From Alloalcanivorax mobilis (GTDB taxonomy: Bacteria > Pseudomonadota > Gammaproteobacteria > Pseudomonadales > Alcanivoracaceae): 64,000 bases of DNA. The stretch spans positions 1-64,000 of the forward strand of contig NZ_NMQZ01000019.1 in NCBI RefSeq assembly GCF_002864685.1, read 5' to 3'. The first letter of the stretch is position 1, and each line of letters begins with the position of its first letter. Positions 61,686 to 64,000 of this stretch are shown piece after piece. The notes below the pieces were generated by a model. The model did no database searches. It was given only the letters and a program-made list of their open reading frames with translations, and was not told where the DNA came from. The position numbers and the translations under genes are program-made.

Positions 61686-62606
61686 GTGGGGAAACGGCGC
61701 CGTGGAGGTCGTAATCTCAATGGCATTCTGTTGCTGGATAAAGCCGATGGCGTGACCAGCAACGGCGCGCTACAGATGGCCAAAAAAATGTTCGCCGCCG
61801 CCAAGGCCGGCCACACTGGCAGTCTGGACCCGCTGGCCACCGGCATGCTGCCGATCTGTTTTGGCGAGGCCACCAAGTTCAGCCAGTTCCTGCTGGACGC
61901 GGACAAGCGTTACCAGGTCACCGCGCAACTGGGGGTGACCACCGAAACCGGCGACGCCGATGGTGAAGTGGTCGAGACCCGCCCGGTGGCGGTCAGCGAA
62001 GCGCAGGTGTTGGCGGCGCTGGATCGCTTTCTCGGCGAGATTGAGCAGATCCCGAGCATGTATTCGGCGATTAAGCACAACGGCACACCGCTGTACAAGC
62101 TGGCCCGTGAAGGCATCACCGTGGAGCGTCAGCCGCGCCGGGTGACCATCCACGAAATCAAGGATGCACGCCTGGAAAGCGAAGACCGGGTGTCCTTCGA
62201 GGTGGCCTGCACCAAAGGCACCTACGTGCGCTCGCTGGTGGAAGATCTGGGCGCCGCGCTCGGTTGCGGCGGCCACGTGGTGGTGCTGCGGCGGCTTTCC
62301 GCCGGGCCTTACCCGCAAGAGCGCATGCTGACCCTGGAGCAATTGGGCGAAATCAAGGCCGAGGGCGGTTTCGAGGCCATCGACGAGTTACTCTTGCCTT
62401 TATCCACCAGCGTGGCAGACTGGCCCCGCGTCGCCCTGGGTGACAACGCCGCCTTTTACCTGCGGCAGGGTCAGCCGGTGATGACCAGTGACCGCCCGAT
62501 GGATGGGTGGGTGAGTGTTTACCAGGCCTCCACGGACGAATTCCTGGGGGTGGGTGAAATACTGGAAGATGGACGCATCGCGCCCCGTCGTCTGGTAAGC
62601 GACTGA
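61686..62606 (+). CDS. truB: tRNA pseudouridine-55 synthase TruB
   Basis: This 306-residue enzyme makes pseudouridine 55 in the T loop of tRNAs. [28 protein letters not shown] (in part; about 40-67) contains the catalytic Asp. [28 protein letters not shown] and [15 protein letters not shown] are further family blocks. A small C-terminal PUA-like domain follows. Initiation is at GTG ([10 protein letters not shown]), as the conserved basic N terminus requires. Confidence 0.96.
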   Translation: MGKRRRGGRNLNGILLLDKADGVTSNGALQMAKKMFAAAKAGHTGSLDPLATGMLPICFGEATKFSQFLLDADKRYQVTAQLGVTTETGDADGEVVETRPVAVSEAQVLAALDRFLGEIEQIPSMYSAIKHNGTPLYKLAREGITVERQPRRVTIHEIKDARLESEDRVSFEVACTKGTYVRSLVEDLGAALGCGGHVVVLRRLSAGPYPQERMLTLEQLGEIKAEGGFEAIDELLLPLSTSVADWPRVALGDNAAFYLRQGQPVMTSDRPMDGWVSVYQASTDEFLGVGEILEDGRIAPRRLVSD

Positions 62607-62697
62607 TCTTCGGCTCGGTCGCCAATGGCAACAGGACGGCAGCTATAAATATGCATGGCTGGCCGTGTCTTCTAATCGCATATTTGGAGAAGTAACA

Positions 62698-62967
62698 ATG
62701 GCGTTGACCACTGAAAAGAAAGCGGAAATCCTCAAGGAATTTGGCCGTAAAGACGGCGATACCGGTTCCCCGGAAGTGCAGGTTGCCCTGCTTACCGAGA
62801 ACATCAACCTGCTGCAGGGTCACTTCAAGGACCACAAGAAGGATCACCACAGCCGCCGTGGTCTGATTCGCATGGTTAACCAGCGTCGTAAGCTGTTGGA
62901 TTACCTGGCCGGCAAGAAGCCGGACAGCTACCTGAAGCTGATTGAGCGTCTGGGCCTGCGTCGCTAA
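62698..62967 (+). CDS. rpsO: 30S ribosomal protein S15
   Basis: This 89-residue protein binds helices 20-22 of 16S rRNA. It begins [20 protein letters not shown] and contains [19 protein letters not shown] and [21 protein letters not shown] (in part). TTGGAGA precedes the ATG. The leader may hold the S15 autoregulatory structure, which I cannot confirm by eye. A strong terminator lies between it and pnp. Confidence 0.98.
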   Translation: MALTTEKKAEILKEFGRKDGDTGSPEVQVALLTENINLLQGHFKDHKKDHHSRRGLIRMVNQRRKLLDYLAGKKPDSYLKLIERLGLRR

Positions 62968-63050
62968 GACGCGCTCCGGTACTCTTCGGCTCCGCCCGTC
63001 CGGTTAACCGGCGGTCGGAAACGATGGGACGCGCAGCAGCATCGGTATCA

Positions 63051-63089
63051 CAACGGAAGCCCGGCCCGCGCCGGGCTTCCGTTGTTTTT
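63051..63089 (+). terminator. Intrinsic terminator between rpsO and pnp
   Basis: CAACGGAAGCCCGGC and GCCGGGCTTCCGTTG form a perfect 15-bp stem around CCGC, followed by TTTTT. Confidence 0.95.
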
Positions 63090-63165
63090 GCACGCTGGAA
63101 AAGGCTTCGGCACTGGCCGGGGTCGGGTTATCATGCCCTGCACGCCAAAAGGCTGAAAGTAAAGA

Positions 63166-63193
63166 GACGTGAGACGAAAGACGTAGAGACGAG
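63166..63193 (+). repeat. Short heptamer run upstream of pnp (possible half-element)
   Basis: GACGTGA, GACGAAA and GACGTAG run head to tail, with AGACGAG after them, 15-42 bp before the pnp ATG. The period and the GACG start match the GC-rich heptamer arms, but no inverted partner arm follows. The purine-rich run may also serve as an extended ribosome-binding region. Confidence 0.35.
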
Positions 63194-63207
63194 GGAAGAG
63201 AAGAGAT

Positions 63208-64000
63208 ATGTTCAAAATTGTGCGTAAAGAAATTCAATATGGCAGCGACACCGTGGTGCTGGAAACCGGCCGCATCGCCCGCCAGGCCACCGGCGCTGTC
63301 ATGGTCACCATCGGTGCCACCCAGGTGCTGGTCACCGTGGTCGGTAAAAAAGAAGCCGACCCCAACAAGCCGTTTTTTCCGCTGACCGTTAACTATCAGG
63401 AAAAGACCTACGCCACCGGCCGCATCCCTGGCGGCTTCTTCAAGCGTGAAGGCCGGCCCAGCGAGAAAGAGACGCTGACCTGCCGCCTGATCGACCGGCC
63501 GATCCGCCCGTTGTTCCCCAAGGGCTTCATGAACGAAGTCCAGATCATCGCCACGGTGATGTCCTCCGATAAAGACCGTGATCCGGATATCGCCGCCATG
63601 ATCGGCACCTCCGCCGCTCTGGCCATCTCCGGGATTCCGTTTAACGGACCGATCGGCGCCGCCCGCGTCGGTTTCAAGGACGGCATGTACCTGCTCAACC
63701 CGGGTTACTCCGAGCTGCAGGAATCCGACCTGAACCTGGTGGTGGCTGGCACCGAAGCCGCCGTGCTGATGGTGGAATCGGAAGCCAAGGAGCTCTCCGA
63801 GGACCAGATGCTGGGCGCCGTGCTGTTCGGCCACCAGGAGATGCAGACGGTGATCGACGGCATTAAAGGTTTCGCCGCCGAAGCCGGCAAGCCGACCTGG
63901 GAATGGTCCGCCGCCGAGGACAACGCCGAGCTCAAAGCCGCCATCAAAGCCCGCTTTGAAGCGCCGCTGGCCGAGGCCTACACGATCACCGAAAAAATGG
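63208..64000 (+). CDS. pnp: Polyribonucleotide nucleotidyltransferase (PNPase), 5' part
   Basis: The frame opens at the ATG at 63208 ([21 protein letters not shown], in part) and runs past the window end without a stop, giving about 264 codons of a usual 700. PNPase degrades RNA 3' to 5' by phosphorolysis and is part of the degradosome. First RNase PH-domain blocks are visible: [47 protein letters not shown] (in part) and [23 protein letters not shown] (in part). AAGAGAAGAG precedes the ATG. The order rpsO-pnp is conserved. Confidence 0.95.
   Translation, partial: MFKIVRKEIQYGSDTVVLETGRIARQATGAVMVTIGATQVLVTVVGKKEADPNKPFFPLTVNYQEKTYATGRIPGGFFKREGRPSEKETLTCRLIDRPIRPLFPKGFMNEVQIIATVMSSDKDRDPDIAAMIGTSAALAISGIPFNGPIGAARVGFKDGMYLLNPGYSELQESDLNLVVAGTEAAVLMVESEAKELSEDQMLGAVLFGHQEMQTVIDGIKGFAAEAGKPTWEWSAAEDNAELKAAIKARFEAPLAEAYTITEKM

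Overview
The window is about 64 kb of GC-rich (roughly 60-65 %), tightly packed chromosome from a gammaproteobacterium. The Pseudomonas-like Fur with a single cysteine, the tmRNA tag ANDDTYALAA, the fused nuoCD, the divergent bamE/fur pair and the hrcA-grpE-dnaK-dnaJ order all fit the Pseudomonadales/Oceanospirillales side of the class. An Alcanivorax-like marine bacterium is my best guess, but the genus is inference from gene order and style only. No prophage, CRISPR array, plasmid gene or complete insertion sequence was found. Both ends cut a gene (bioC on the left, pnp on the right).

Layout. 1-7.4 kb: end of bioC, bioD, a PEBP-family protein, an AI-2E family membrane protein, a small flavoprotein, an outer-membrane barrel protein, an Lrp/AsnC regulator and divergent leuA. 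7.7-12.4 kb: a glutamine amidotransferase, a META-domain lipoprotein, mtgA and a SulP transporter. 12.8-27.7 kb: the complete 13-gene complex I operon nuoA-B-CD-E-F-G-H-I-J-K-L-M-N on the minus strand. 28.1-30.9 kb: a NitT/TauT-type ABC uptake operon interrupted by a MITE-like element. 31.5-33 kb: tmRNA and smpB with a small membrane-protein gene between them. 33.1-37.5 kb: an NSS-family transporter, rnfH, bamE, fur, recN. 37.7-43.9 kb: hrcA-grpE-dnaK-dnaJ-dapB, with two good sigma-32 promoters. 44.2-48.7 kb: carAB. 48.8-55.9 kb: greA, yhbY, rlmE, ftsH, folP, glmM, tpiA, secG and tRNA-Leu(GAG). 56.1-64 kb: initiator tRNA, rimP, nusA, infB, rbfA, truB, rpsO and the start of pnp.

Almost every gene is housekeeping. 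The unusual content lies between the genes. Eight intergenic sites carry one architecture: a left arm of 3-7 tandem heptamers, a unique centre of about 20-170 bp, and a right arm of complementary heptamers. The heptamer sequence differs from site to site (GACGCCG, GTTGAAA, GTTGACA, GTCGGAC and so on), yet the two arms of one site always match each other. On the plus strand the left arm always follows roughly GYYGRMM. Several centres share a junction box (GCT-W-AAACCC) at the arm ends and a core box close to CGCAGAAAACAC. Most sites begin or end within a few bases of a stop codon. This looks like a dispersed repeat family of non-coding elements. I know of no described family that matches, but I could not search.

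Other points of note: a 269-bp MITE whose precise removal would restore an overlap between an ABC permease gene and its ATPase gene; an inverted duplication of the tmRNA 3' end; a possible promoter-leader ORF-terminator arrangement ahead of carA; an initiator tRNA with a U1-U72 mismatch; and an NSS transporter gene where ratA usually sits.
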